Of a stretch of 64,000 bases of DNA, positions 22,486-32,415 are shown in pieces. Under the pieces are notes generated by a model that saw nothing but the letters and a program-made list of their open reading frames with translations, was not told where the DNA came from and did no database searches. Position numbers and translations under genes: made by a program. Each line of letters begins with the position of its first letter. Position 1 is the first letter of the stretch. The stretch covers positions 62,001-126,000 of the forward strand of contig JAKMXF010000312.1 in assembly GCA_024704765.1 (NCBI GenBank), written 5' to 3'. The stretch comes from Oopsacas minuta. Its lineage: Eukaryota; Porifera; Hexactinellida; Lyssacinosida; Leucopsacidae.

Positions 22486-24126
22486 ATGGGTGAAATAGGA
22501 CAGCGATGCTTCGGAAAAGTAATATCTTTTGTATGCTGTAAGTATTGTTCAGCTTTCACTCTTGTGTATGTTTATTCAGCTCTATCTTATCTAGTTGGTA
22601 CAAGTTGTCCTAATGAGAATAAAGGGGTTTGCATTTTCGCGGCGGTTGTGTATTTTATGATTACTCCACTTCCTCTTGTTGTTTCTTGTCTTTCCTGTTG
22701 TGCGTGCTTTGTGTTAATATCTGACAATATCAACAAAAGCTTAACGTGTCTGGGAATTACAAATGTATTCGTAGTTATCCATCTAGTGATGGATATCATC
22801 CTGTTAATAGTGGCACTTAGCTCTAGTGTAAGATCACTAGTTACCAATGTGACGTTGTTGGCTCTGGCATGTTCGATTATTATAAATATTCTGATTTTGA
22901 TATGCTTCGGTCTAAGCTGTGTGGGTCAGTGCGGTAGAAAAATAAAATGTCGAGAGAGACGTTCTGAGTTGCCTTTTGAACGTAGTGAACTACCATTATA
23001 TGCAGAGATACTTGCTAGAGTCCCAGCAAAAAATAAACGTCTACAGAAGCCTACACCCGTTATAACATCGACAAATACACAGAAACCTACACCCGTTATC
23101 AAATCGACATATACACAGAAACATGCTATATGTCCAACACTTATAGAGAAGGACATGTTGTTTTCCAACCAAAACATTGAGAGAGATAATCCTGTAGAGA
23201 TACGTGCTATACAACCGGCATTTCTAGAAAGGGACATATTGTTTTCCAACCAAAACATTGGGAGAGATAATCCTGTAGAGATACATGTTATACAACCGGT
23301 ATATTATGAGATACCTGCTTGGATACCACAAACACTTCCAGACAGTCCTGCTGTCCCTGTTGTTGTAGAATCGGTACATTCAGACAGCCCTGTTGTCCCT
23401 GTTGCTGTAGAATCTGTACTTTCAGACAGTCCTGATCCTGATCCTGTTGTCTCCAAACACCCTAACAGTCCTGTTTATCATACTCCAGACAGTCCTGTTG
23501 TCCCTGTTGCTATAGAATCGGTACATTCAGACAGTCCTGATCCTGATCCTGATCCTGTTGTATCCAAACACCCTAACAGTCCTGTTTATGATATTCCAGA
23601 CAGTCCTGTTTATCATACTCCAGACAGTCCTGTTTATGATATTCCAGACTGTCCTGTTTATCATACTCCAGACAGTCCTGTTGTCCCTGTTGCTGTAGAA
23701 TTGGTACATTCAGACAGTCCTGATCCTGATCCTGATCCTGATCCTGCTGTATCCAAACACCCTAACAGTCCTGTTTATGATATTCCAGACAGTCTTGTTG
23801 TCCCTGTTGCTGTAGAATCGGTACATTCAGACAGTCCTGATCCTGTTGTATCCAAACACCCTAACAGTTCTGTATATGATATTCCAGACAGTCCTGCTGT
23901 CCCTGTTGCTGTAGAATCGGTACATTCAGACAGTCCTGATCCTGTTGTATCCAAACACCCTAACAGTTCTGTATATGATATTCCAGACAGTCTTGTTGTC
24001 CCTGTTGCTGTAGAATCGGTACATTCAGACAGTCCTGATCCTGTTGTATCCAAACACCCTAACAGTTCTGTATATGATATTCCAGACAGTCCTGTTACAG
24101 TTCAACCGTTATCCAAAGGCTTTTAA
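22486..24126 (+). CDS. 4TM protein with long proline-rich tail carrying ten YxxP motifs
   Basis: Intronless, 546 residues from ATG 22486 (MGEIGQ); the frame is open upstream only to a TTG. The first ~150 residues contain four hydrophobic segments rich in cysteine (CLSCCACF). A cytosolic tail of about 390 residues follows. It has two near-identical blocks (FSNQNI.RDNPVEI), then a tandem repeat region (about 23330-24110) with units like SDSPDPVVSKHPNS, VYDIPDSPV and VPVAVESVHS. Ten YxxP tetrapeptides occur (one YEIP, three YHTP, six YDIP), plus LYAEI near the membrane. Repeated YDxP is the docking pattern of p130Cas-type substrates for Crk-family SH2 domains. A phosphotyrosine scaffold role is inferred, not shown. 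Repeat length probably varies between alleles. Confidence 0.85.
   Translation: MGEIGQRCFGKVISFVCCKYCSAFTLVYVYSALSYLVGTSCPNENKGVCIFAAVVYFMITPLPLVVSCLSCCACFVLISDNINKSLTCLGITNVFVVIHLVMDIILLIVALSSSVRSLVTNVTLLALACSIIINILILICFGLSCVGQCGRKIKCRERRSELPFERSELPLYAEILARVPAKNKRLQKPTPVITSTNTQKPTPVIKSTYTQKHAICPTLIEKDMLFSNQNIERDNPVEIRAIQPAFLERDILFSNQNIGRDNPVEIHVIQPVYYEIPAWIPQTLPDSPAVPVVVESVHSDSPVVPVAVESVLSDSPDPDPVVSKHPNSPVYHTPDSPVVPVAIESVHSDSPDPDPDPVVSKHPNSPVYDIPDSPVYHTPDSPVYDIPDCPVYHTPDSPVVPVAVELVHSDSPDPDPDPDPAVSKHPNSPVYDIPDSLVVPVAVESVHSDSPDPVVSKHPNSSVYDIPDSPAVPVAVESVHSDSPDPVVSKHPNSSVYDIPDSLVVPVAVESVHSDSPDPVVSKHPNSSVYDIPDSPVTVQPLSKGF
23330..24110 (+). repeat. Coding tandem repeat (YxxP region)
   Basis: Imperfect DNA repeat with periods of about 39, 72 and 114-126 bp built from GACAGTCCTG-containing blocks. 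The last three units (about 23800-24085) are almost identical, indicating recent expansion or conversion. Confidence 0.9.
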
Positions 24127-24528
24127 TAAATATTATTGTGTTTATTGAATTATGTTTGTTGTTATTATTTGTTATTTATTTATATCATACTAATTATCTC
24201 TGATAATTAGATTAATTGAGAGGTTAACAATTCACTATATTTAATGGATCCAATTTGGTCCAATGGGGTCATAATAAGGGTCTATCATAATTGTACTCTA
24301 ATCGTGTTTATCTTTGGCTAATTTTTCCATTAATTTGAATTCAAATTTGATGTAAAATGCTTTCATAATATAGAATATTCTAGAACAATTTCGCAATAAC
24401 ATTTCCTATAATTCTACCAACTGGATAATCTCCCACTGCTATCCGCTACGTAATGAATACTCAATTTTATTTTAATAATATAAACAGCATATTTACTTAC
24501 AAACACAACAACAACAACAAACAAATAA
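24127..24528. other. Intergenic, convergent 3' ends
   Basis: AT-rich; 3' flanks of the YxxP gene (+) and the 24529 gene (-). Nothing recognised. Confidence 0.6.
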
Positions 24529-25038
24529 TCACGCTGGTTTTCTGTCATCTCTCTTCCAATCAAAACTCTTACAAATCATACAAATATAGAAACTTCCATA
24601 CCCAAACAGACCGCACTGACACAAACATATTCCTGGGGCTACTGCTACAGGAATATACAACAGAGCATTGCTGACACCCCCCACTATAAATCCAGCTATC
24701 ATCACAACAAAATTGGCGCCAAAGAATAGAAACAATACCGAATTTGTTATGATCAACATTTTGAGTCCAATCTTCCTCACATGGTCCTGATACATGAATC
24801 CAAGCGCCGATCCGATTAGCGTTACGACAGCGAATACGACACTAAACAGGAAGAATGCAATATACACAGCACCCGCTGATAATGTAAAAGGAACCTCTTG
24901 TCCTAACCCTGAATACACGAAGTATAATATAGCTCCTGTAAGGTTCAGTCCCGCTAGCGGCATGAGTAGGAATGAATTTAGCATTATGGATATGATACCA
25001 AACGCTAAGAGGTGTGAAATAACTTGTGTCTCTGCCAT
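24529..25038 (-). CDS. 4TM protein, family member 5
   Basis: Intronless, 169 residues from ATG 25038. Four hydrophobic segments lie near residues 10-37, 55-79, 90-115 and 120-150. It shares with the 20416 gene the N-terminal pattern E-x-x-x-I-x-HLLxxGIIS and the IGSALGFM block at the end of TM2, so the two are paralogs. The C-terminus is basic (DWKRDDRK). Head to head with the 25430 gene, about 390 bp apart, so a shared promoter region is possible. Confidence 0.8.
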   Translation of the reverse strand: MAETQVISHLLAFGIISIMLNSFLLMPLAGLNLTGAILYFVYSGLGQEVPFTLSAGAVYIAFFLFSVVFAVVTLIGSALGFMYQDHVRKIGLKMLIITNSVLFLFFGANFVVMIAGFIVGGVSNALLYIPVAVAPGICLCQCGLFGYGSFYICMICKSFDWKRDDRKPA

Positions 25039-25429
25039 ATGTATATTTACTATTCCTTATACCATCTTTATATACACATTCTGTACATACATATTCCTTA
25101 CTGGTCATTTTCTAGAAATATGACTGTAGTATTTGCTTAGCTCACTTCTAATTGCATAAATAGAATCGTAGCCATCTTCTGGTGCTAATTGTGTCATATT
25201 TATTGTGCCACCAGGGATATAATTGGGCCAATGAGACACTTTTGTTACCCCATGGTCCCAGCTGATTTGCTAAAAATAGAATTCTGTTAATTTCCTCTCA
25301 CCAATCAAATTACAGCCTCAGATAGGCTTACAATCAACCAATAGAATATCAGCTTACGGTATTCTGTGAGAATATTTGTTGTTGTTTACATGTTTATTAT
25401 TCAGGAATTCGTCACGTAATTAGCCATAT

Positions 25430-26005
25430 ATGTCAAGTGGATTTGTTGAAGTGGACGTTTGGCCGTCACAGGAAACTCGCTCAATAAGGAGGGAGATAAC
25501 TCGCCTTCAGTTCTTAGCAGCAGCTTCCCTGATCCTTAAGGGTACACTCCTGATCTCATCAAGCTCCCTACTCACAGTTTCAGTTCTGTACCAAACAACC
25601 CATCCGATAACATTCCAATCTCTGGGGGGTCTCCTGTCTGCCACTATAATTACACCAATAACCTTATTATCACTTGTATCAGATTGTGTCCACTTCAGAG
25701 GGAAATTCATCAAATATAAGAGCATTATTGTGTTACTCGCCGCCCCATTTTGGATACTAGGGAGTGTGATTGTGGTATGTGAACTAGGATTATCAGTATT
25801 CTGGCTTATAAATATTTCAATGGATTCAGGTGTTACTGCATACTTCCTGTCTGTTAATCATATTTTTGAAGCGCCTCTCATTTTAGCGAGTGTTGTGGTG
25901 TCACTTATTGCTTGGAACCTTATTTCTAAGAGCCAATCGGATGAGAGAGCGACAGATGTGGCATGGAATGTGGATGACATAATCACCTACACACCTAGAT
26001 ACTGA
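25430..26005 (+). CDS. 4TM protein, family member 6
   Basis: Intronless, 191 residues. A charged N-terminus (ETRSIRREITR) precedes four hydrophobic segments near residues 28-50, 62-84, 98-125 and 137-163. A hydrophilic tail ends ...VDDIITYTPRY, in which YTPRY could be a small tyrosine motif. No database-level family can be named. It belongs to the cluster by size, topology and lack of introns. Confidence 0.75.
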   Translation: MSSGFVEVDVWPSQETRSIRREITRLQFLAAASLILKGTLLISSSSLLTVSVLYQTTHPITFQSLGGLLSATIITPITLLSLVSDCVHFRGKFIKYKSIIVLLAAPFWILGSVIVVCELGLSVFWLINISMDSGVTAYFLSVNHIFEAPLILASVVVSLIAWNLISKSQSDERATDVAWNVDDIITYTPRY

Positions 26006-26246
26006 TAAACTCATTTGTGTGAATATATTTATTTTGAAACCCCCTCTTTCATTTTATTTTGGATTTCAAACAAAATTTGGGATGTGAGACCAAGGGAGTA
26101 CAGGAGGGGTCCCAATTGGGTTATTAGAACATGCCCTTATATGGAAGATAACTACGGTGTATGAACCAATATTTGGTTTCATATACTTCACAATTATTTA
26201 CTTTTAGTTTCAGTAGAATCGGGCCTAATTATACTATTTTTAGAAT

Positions 26247-26777
26247 ATGGTAATCCCTTCACAATCACGACCAACTGACAAGACTAAGGTGTTAAGATTT
26301 TTGGCGCGCTTTCTCATCCTCCATCAGCTGTTAATCCTCCCAATCGCACTGTTACATGCTATTATAAGCGGCACACTTTATCCAGCACCTCTCAAGATTA
26401 TACCAAGCAATGTAACAGTTCCTGTCAATACAGATACATTCCTAACTACCAGTTACATCGTTACGCTATTGCTTATAGTTACCTCAATAGGCTTAGCTAT
26501 TTTAGGCGCCATTTACACGAATTTGATGGTACAAGCCACTTTGAAATTATCAAGTTGCATTCTGATTGGCTCTTCGCTTTTAGATGTTTGTTTACTACCT
26601 TTAGAGATTTCTAGAATAGTTTTATTGATTCAATACAACGCTGTTTTCACACCTTTTGGTGGTGTTTTGGTGGTGTTTGGGTGTGTACTTGTATTGTTTA
26701 CAATTTCCGGTATTGCACTCAAGATTACGATTGCCATTTGTGGCTTATTTGCACTTAATAGTCGATATTATCAATAA
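26247..26777 (+). CDS. 4TM protein, family member 7
   Basis: Intronless, 176 residues. The N-terminus is short and polar (SQSRPTDKTKV). Four hydrophobic segments lie near residues 17-42, 66-92, 97-124 and 132-168. Same strand as the previous 4TM gene, 240 bp downstream. No diagnostic motif; function unknown. Confidence 0.75.
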   Translation: MVIPSQSRPTDKTKVLRFLARFLILHQLLILPIALLHAIISGTLYPAPLKIIPSNVTVPVNTDTFLTTSYIVTLLLIVTSIGLAILGAIYTNLMVQATLKLSSCILIGSSLLDVCLLPLEISRIVLLIQYNAVFTPFGGVLVVFGCVLVLFTISGIALKITIAICGLFALNSRYYQ

Positions 26778-27237
26778 CAATAATAATAATAATATGCAAA
26801 TTTATTATCACTTATTTTGTTCAAAAATTGTTTATTAAACATTTTATTTTGTTTTGAGACAGGCGGACATTAAGAAATGGCATAAGTGGCAGTTTAATGG
26901 CATGCTGAATGTGTAGGGATTCATATTTAGCATTTTATGAGTCAGTGAACTTGAGGGAAAAATTCGGACACATTTCGTGTTTTTGGAATTTTTGGCGCCG
27001 ATTTCCACTTTATGTCCGCAAATGTGACCTCACTGCCACAAACGAGACACTCAAAATGGCATGTCCTGCCACTAATGGAACCCTTAATGTATCCTCTCTA
27101 ACACAGCTCCCCTTTCTCTACTCTATTGTATCCATGGTTACCTAATACATTTATCGTATCCATGGTTACCTAATACAATTATCGTATCCATGGTTACCTA
27201 ATACAATTATCTTATGCATTAGCTTCACACACACATA
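26778..27237. other. Intergenic upstream of UBE2V
   Basis: No gene. GTGGCA/TGCCAC words recur (26880-27080). The promoter of UBE2V lies at the right end together with a 28-bp tandem repeat. Confidence 0.6.
27128..27211. repeat. 28-bp tandem repeat, 3 copies, just upstream of UBE2V
   Basis: Unit begins TATCCATGGTTACCTAATAC; the copies differ at one or two positions. It ends 26 bp before the UBE2V ATG, so it is probably in the promoter or 5' UTR. Each unit includes CCATGGTTAC, an X-box half site. Confidence 0.92.
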
Positions 27238-28293
27238 ATGGCTACTAATGAAGTGATAGGTAAGCTACTTATAGTAACAATTCACCAGGAGTAGTATAAC
27301 TTACATATTTGAGTTCTGATGGTTGTTAGGGACAGATTAATTGGCGCATTTATACATATAGTGTTCTATATTTAGTACCAAGAAACTTCCGCTTATTGGA
27401 GGAACTAGAAGAAGGGCAAAAGGGAGGAGGAGATGGAACTGTCTCATGGGGCTTAGAGAATGCTGATGACATGTCTCTCACCCATTGGACATGTAATGTA
27501 ATAGGTCCCCCAAAGGTTAGTAATTGATTTATACCTCGACCAATCAATTTCCATTCTCACATAGGTGTTATAATTATTATATTCAATTAACAATGAACCC
27601 TCAAATCTTATAGATCAATTCATATATTATCTAATAATCATACTCACATTCCTATTTACCTTATCTGTTGTTATGGTATTTATTTTAGTCTACATATGAG
27701 AACAGATTCTACACCATTAAGGTCACCTGTGCGGAGGATTACCCGGGCAAACCTCCTGTAGTCAGATTTATATCTAAGATTAATATGAATGGTGTTAACT
27801 CACACGATGGATTTGTGAGTTTTGTTTTGTAAATATTTATACATTATTTGAGGTTGTTTGTGTTTATTTAATTACAGTCAATTCCTGTCATATCTTAGCT
27901 CAAGCACCGTGATAATCACCTAAATATGACCGATGGAGTTTATGTTACTTTGACGGTCTGTGACCATATTTGTACGTTTTCACACTTCGATATGCCAGGA
28001 GGTGACTGTATTTACATACATGTAGAGATTGTTGTGTGTCTTGTTTATTAGTATTTCACGCCCTTTAATAAACAAGTTTCTATGTAGTTGGATCCCAAAT
28101 ATTTTCCAGTTATATTTCATTGGAGAAAAGAGTATACTATCAAACAAATCTTGCTAGAAATCAAAAGGTATATACTCAGCTGTCAACACGTATACATTGT
28201 TTGTTTACTTATTTGTTTGTTTGTTTATTTAGAACGATGGGTGAAAAATCAAACTCTAAAATGCCACAACCACCCGAAGGGACTAATTACTGA
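27238..28293 (+). CDS. UBE2V: Ubiquitin-conjugating E2 variant (Mms2/Uev1)
   Basis: Five exons (27238-27259, 27376-27515, 27689-27814, 28088-28167, 28233-28293) encode 142 residues, close to the 145 of human UBE2V2. Diagnostic blocks are [46 protein letters not shown] and the C-terminal [14 protein letters not shown] proteins lack the catalytic E2 cysteine. They pair with UBC13 to build Lys63-linked ubiquitin chains in DNA-damage tolerance and immune signalling. The GxxxDPKYFPV stretch replaces the usual ARSIPV at the exon 3/4 join, a small divergence. Exon phases agree throughout. A SIPVIS-like string at 27878 is intronic chance. Confidence 0.93.
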
Positions 28294-28626
28294 ACTATTC
28301 TTCAGTTGTGGATATCATACTAATACTTACGTTTGTTGTTGTTTGTTGTTTATTTGTTGTTGTTATTATTTGTTTACGTGTTGTTATGCTAGGAAGATTG
28401 AACCTCTAGTTGTTGTGTAGTCCATTATTAGTAAATCTAATTTTATACTCATATATCCATATATGGTCATTGTCAGGGCTATATTGACAACAATAACTGG
28501 CTATAGGTATTTGAACTATATTCTGGGCCTATTTATACCCATTTTAACACCTTTTCGAATAGGTTCCAGTTGCAATTTAAGGTTTTTAACTAGTTTTGTT
28601 AATGCTCAGTTAGGTGTTAGATCCAT

Positions 28627-31600
28627 ATGTCACATAAAATGGATGCCACACAAGTGGCACTACTCAGACAGTTCGTTAAAGTGGTAACTGCCAAACCTGA
28701 GATCTTACAGCTACCTGAGATGGGATTCTTCAAAGAGTGGCTGCTGAAGTTAGGCGCCACAATCCCAGAACCAGAACCAGTACCGGAACCAACTAAAGAG
28801 GAACATATGGAGACCTCCTCACCCCCTAAGGGGCCGACTAAAATACCCACTCAAGAGTCTCCTAAAAAAGAAGAAGCAACTGTAAGCATTCCTTAGTTAC
28901 AATAATGGCATATAAGAATGTATATCATAAGGTTAAAAGGCTAGCAATTGATTGGTTAGGATCTGTAGTGTATATTCAATCAAGTAAACCCTCACACTTG
29001 ATTGGTCTAGTTGTTACTATTAATAGATTTCTCTACTTTTAGCCGCCAGTTGTTGAGAGCTCATCAGAGTATGAGGAGTCTCCTGAATCAGATCTGGATC
29101 TAGACATGACAGGTGTTGTAGAGGAGGATATTATTCAGAACCAAGAGATGGGGGACCATAATAAAGAGGTGAGGGATTAGTCAAGGGACCATGGATACTC
29201 AAGAGGTCATTTATCATAAATGGCGGACAGTTGTATCCAGTAACCTGATAGCTCGATGGGTGTATCTGCTGACACCTTTTATAAATATCATGGATACAAT
29301 TTGATGTAATTGGAATTTACGAAAAGTGACCCTCTTCATGATCCATAGTCCCATTAGAGCGTCCATTTTTCATGCGATCTGCACCCTTGTAACCAGAGCG
29401 ACAGATTTATTTACACCCAAATATCTCCAAGAAAGTAGCATTCCAATCGCTCAAAAGACTTTGGTTGTTTGTTTGTTTGTTTGCTTGTTCATTTGGTTAA
29501 TTGTTAGGTAAGTGAGGAGGACATGGAGAAGGCAACAGAGCTACGGTCAGACGCTATGTCCAGGGCATCAGATGGTGACATAGAGGGTGCAGTTGCCATC
29601 TTCACAGAGGCTATTAAACTGAACCCTAGCTCTGCTCTACTCTACTCTAAGAGAGCTAGTTTATACATCAAGCTGTCCAGACCTAATGCTGCTATCAAGG
29701 ACACCACCGAGGTAATTGTGTATTCTATTGAAATGTGTCACTTTAATTCGATTAGTTACCCTGCTACTTGAATGCTAGCCCCTCACTGAGGGTGTGCAAA
29801 TACCAACGAGGTAACCATGGAAACTGGGACATAACACGTCACAGAAGTACGTTAGGGAGTTGGTGAATATAATGCTATGATTCATGCTATGTAATATGTA
29901 ATTATTCAAAAGTTCAATCGCAATATTAAACAAATATTCGCAGAATAATATTTACACAAAATATCCTTTAGTTTAATATTATTAGTTCCTATTAATAGCA
30001 TTACATTATACTATATTATGGAACTAATTAATGTATAATTTCAATAGCATATATTGTGTAATGTTATACTAGTATTATCCAGTATTCGTCAGGATTTGTA
30101 AGCAAATTTAACAAATAATAACAAACAAATAATAACATTACTGAAGACGAACAAGAGAAATTATCCAACAACTTATCCTGTGGGTTCAGTTATTTGTTTT
30201 GTATTATTGGTACCATTTAGTATAATTGGGCCAATTCGGGACTACCTTGGCCCATTTTAACTCGATTATTGGATGTTTGTATGGTCCCATTTCTGGCCAG
30301 GTGGTCTGCATTCCTGGTGGCTGTATCATATGTCCTACTTGTGGATTTGACCACTTAACAAGACCCATAGGGTCAATTATTGAGAGGTAAGGTCCCAACA
30401 GTATCCGACTAGAGGTGACAATACACCATTTATGGAATTATCTGAAGGTTAGATACATATCATATATTTTAATAACAAATATTCTAATCATAGTTACGGT
30501 TACTCTCAGCATCATAAATAGTCTGATAACCACTTGTGCCATCAACACCTATGTTCTGTCTCATATAAGGGAAACAAGATAGAGAGGTTCTGAATCCGTC
30601 AAGAATTAATCTGGCCACACTTCTTAAGTGGTCCGTATGATTTATCAATTTTAGTCCTCTGACACTCTGCTTGTACTTACAAACTGTTGCTATGGAGTAG
30701 AGTATAAGGAATGTGGCTATTATTAGAACTATCACTCCAACTAGGATGTACCAATTGCCCCAAATGCCAGCTGTAATAATATAACACCCCTGTTTAGTGG
30801 TTAATTGCAATACCACATTGTTATTTTGCAATCCGTCGAATTTGAATTGTGTCGCTGTTTCGCCATGTTGACACTTTATATACAATTCTGAGTGTTTGGT
30901 AGGTTTTTCACCTTGAGGTGTGAATTGAAACTGTGCCATAATTGTGCCGTAATCCTCTGTATTTGGAACTATAAACTTGACAGATTTTTGAGTACCCATT
31001 GAGTAGCTACCACTGCCACTTGTGACACAAATAGCATTATCATCTGATTTCATACAACCAGGCAAATCGAAGGATTGTTTGCAAGGAAAATACGAAAAAT
31101 TTTTAGTGCCATTTTCCGCAGTGAATTGTAGTCCTTCTAGGTTGCTAAGGTCAACTGTACCTTTGGAATGCTGGCATTTACAACTCGATAGGCGTTTACA
31201 CTCTTCCTTACCGCCGTAAACACAAACAAATAATGCGTAAAGTAAAAAGAACTCAAAAACAAACATCGAAAATTCTCAGCCTATCAAATTCATGCTTTTC
31301 TACCTACAAACTCAATTCCTATGGCTTCTACTCGTAACTAAGCAACCACAAATATTTGACATACTACATGATCTTTGAATTTACCCTTTATTGTACACAA
31401 CATTATCTGACACTTCCAAACGGCTATAAATACCCAAAACTCACTAAATTTTATGCAAAAAACTTCATATATTATCACTATGAAAATATTCAGAATACTC
31501 GCATACCTATCTCTCCTCACCGTTGCTATAGCAAACAAAGAGGAATGCAAAAAAATAACGAATTGTAAATGCCAGCATTCCAAAGGCATTGTTGATCTGT

Positions 31601-32378
31601 CAAGCATTTCTTCACAAGTTTTCACTACTATAAAAGATCAGATTATGTACAGGTATTTCCCGTGTAACCAAACGGAGAGCATGACCGCTAGTTGTAGCAA
31701 ATCGGACGACAATGCTGTCTGTCAGTTGGACCAGAAAACTAACCTGGTGCTGGACTGGGGACAGGAGGACAGTGTCTCGTTTCTGGTACCAAACAGCCAG
31801 GATTATAGTGTCACCATCGCTAAATTTGTGTCGAAAGACAATGAGCGGAAGACGGAACTATATCTTGCTTGTCCTAAAGAAGGTAAAGAGCCAGAGGGTC
31901 TCGAAGTTTTGGAGGTACAGGGACGGAATGTAGAGCTACGTCTCACTTCAAAAGCTGCCTGTTTCACACCTAACACTCCGACCAAACCCACAACCAAACC
32001 AACCACCAAACCAACCACTAAACCTGCCATTAAACCTACTACCAAGCCACCCACCAAGCCACCTGGTAAACCCACTAAATCGCCTCCTCCAATTTTTCAG
32101 TTCGACATAACGAGATTGGGACACTGGTATGGTCTCGTTGGACTTATCACTTTGTTCCTTAGTCTATTCTTCTTATATTTTGTAATCAGATTTGTGAATA
32201 AGTACAGAGGAAAGGGAAAGACCTATGGACCATTAGAGGGATGTTCCTATCCCATAGGTCTGTTCATTGACGGATTTTTGTGTGTGTGTTCTTGTTTCCC
32301 GTTTTGTAGAAATGCGATTGGGAGACGGACGGTTGAGTACCATGCCCTTCGTGCTGAGGAAGAATATGTAAACGGTCA

Positions 32379-32415
<37 letters not shown>

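Noticed and set aside
27876-27945. Possible UBE2V exon reading SIPVIS
   Set aside because: Resembles the ARSIPV of vertebrate UEVs, but it hits a stop at once, and the exon at 28088 already supplies the equivalent [10 protein letters not shown] in phase.
28088-28420. Independent 110-residue gene downstream of UBE2V exon 3
   Set aside because: It is UBE2V exon 4 read through into the following intron; splicing at 28167/28233 restores the UEV C-terminus.
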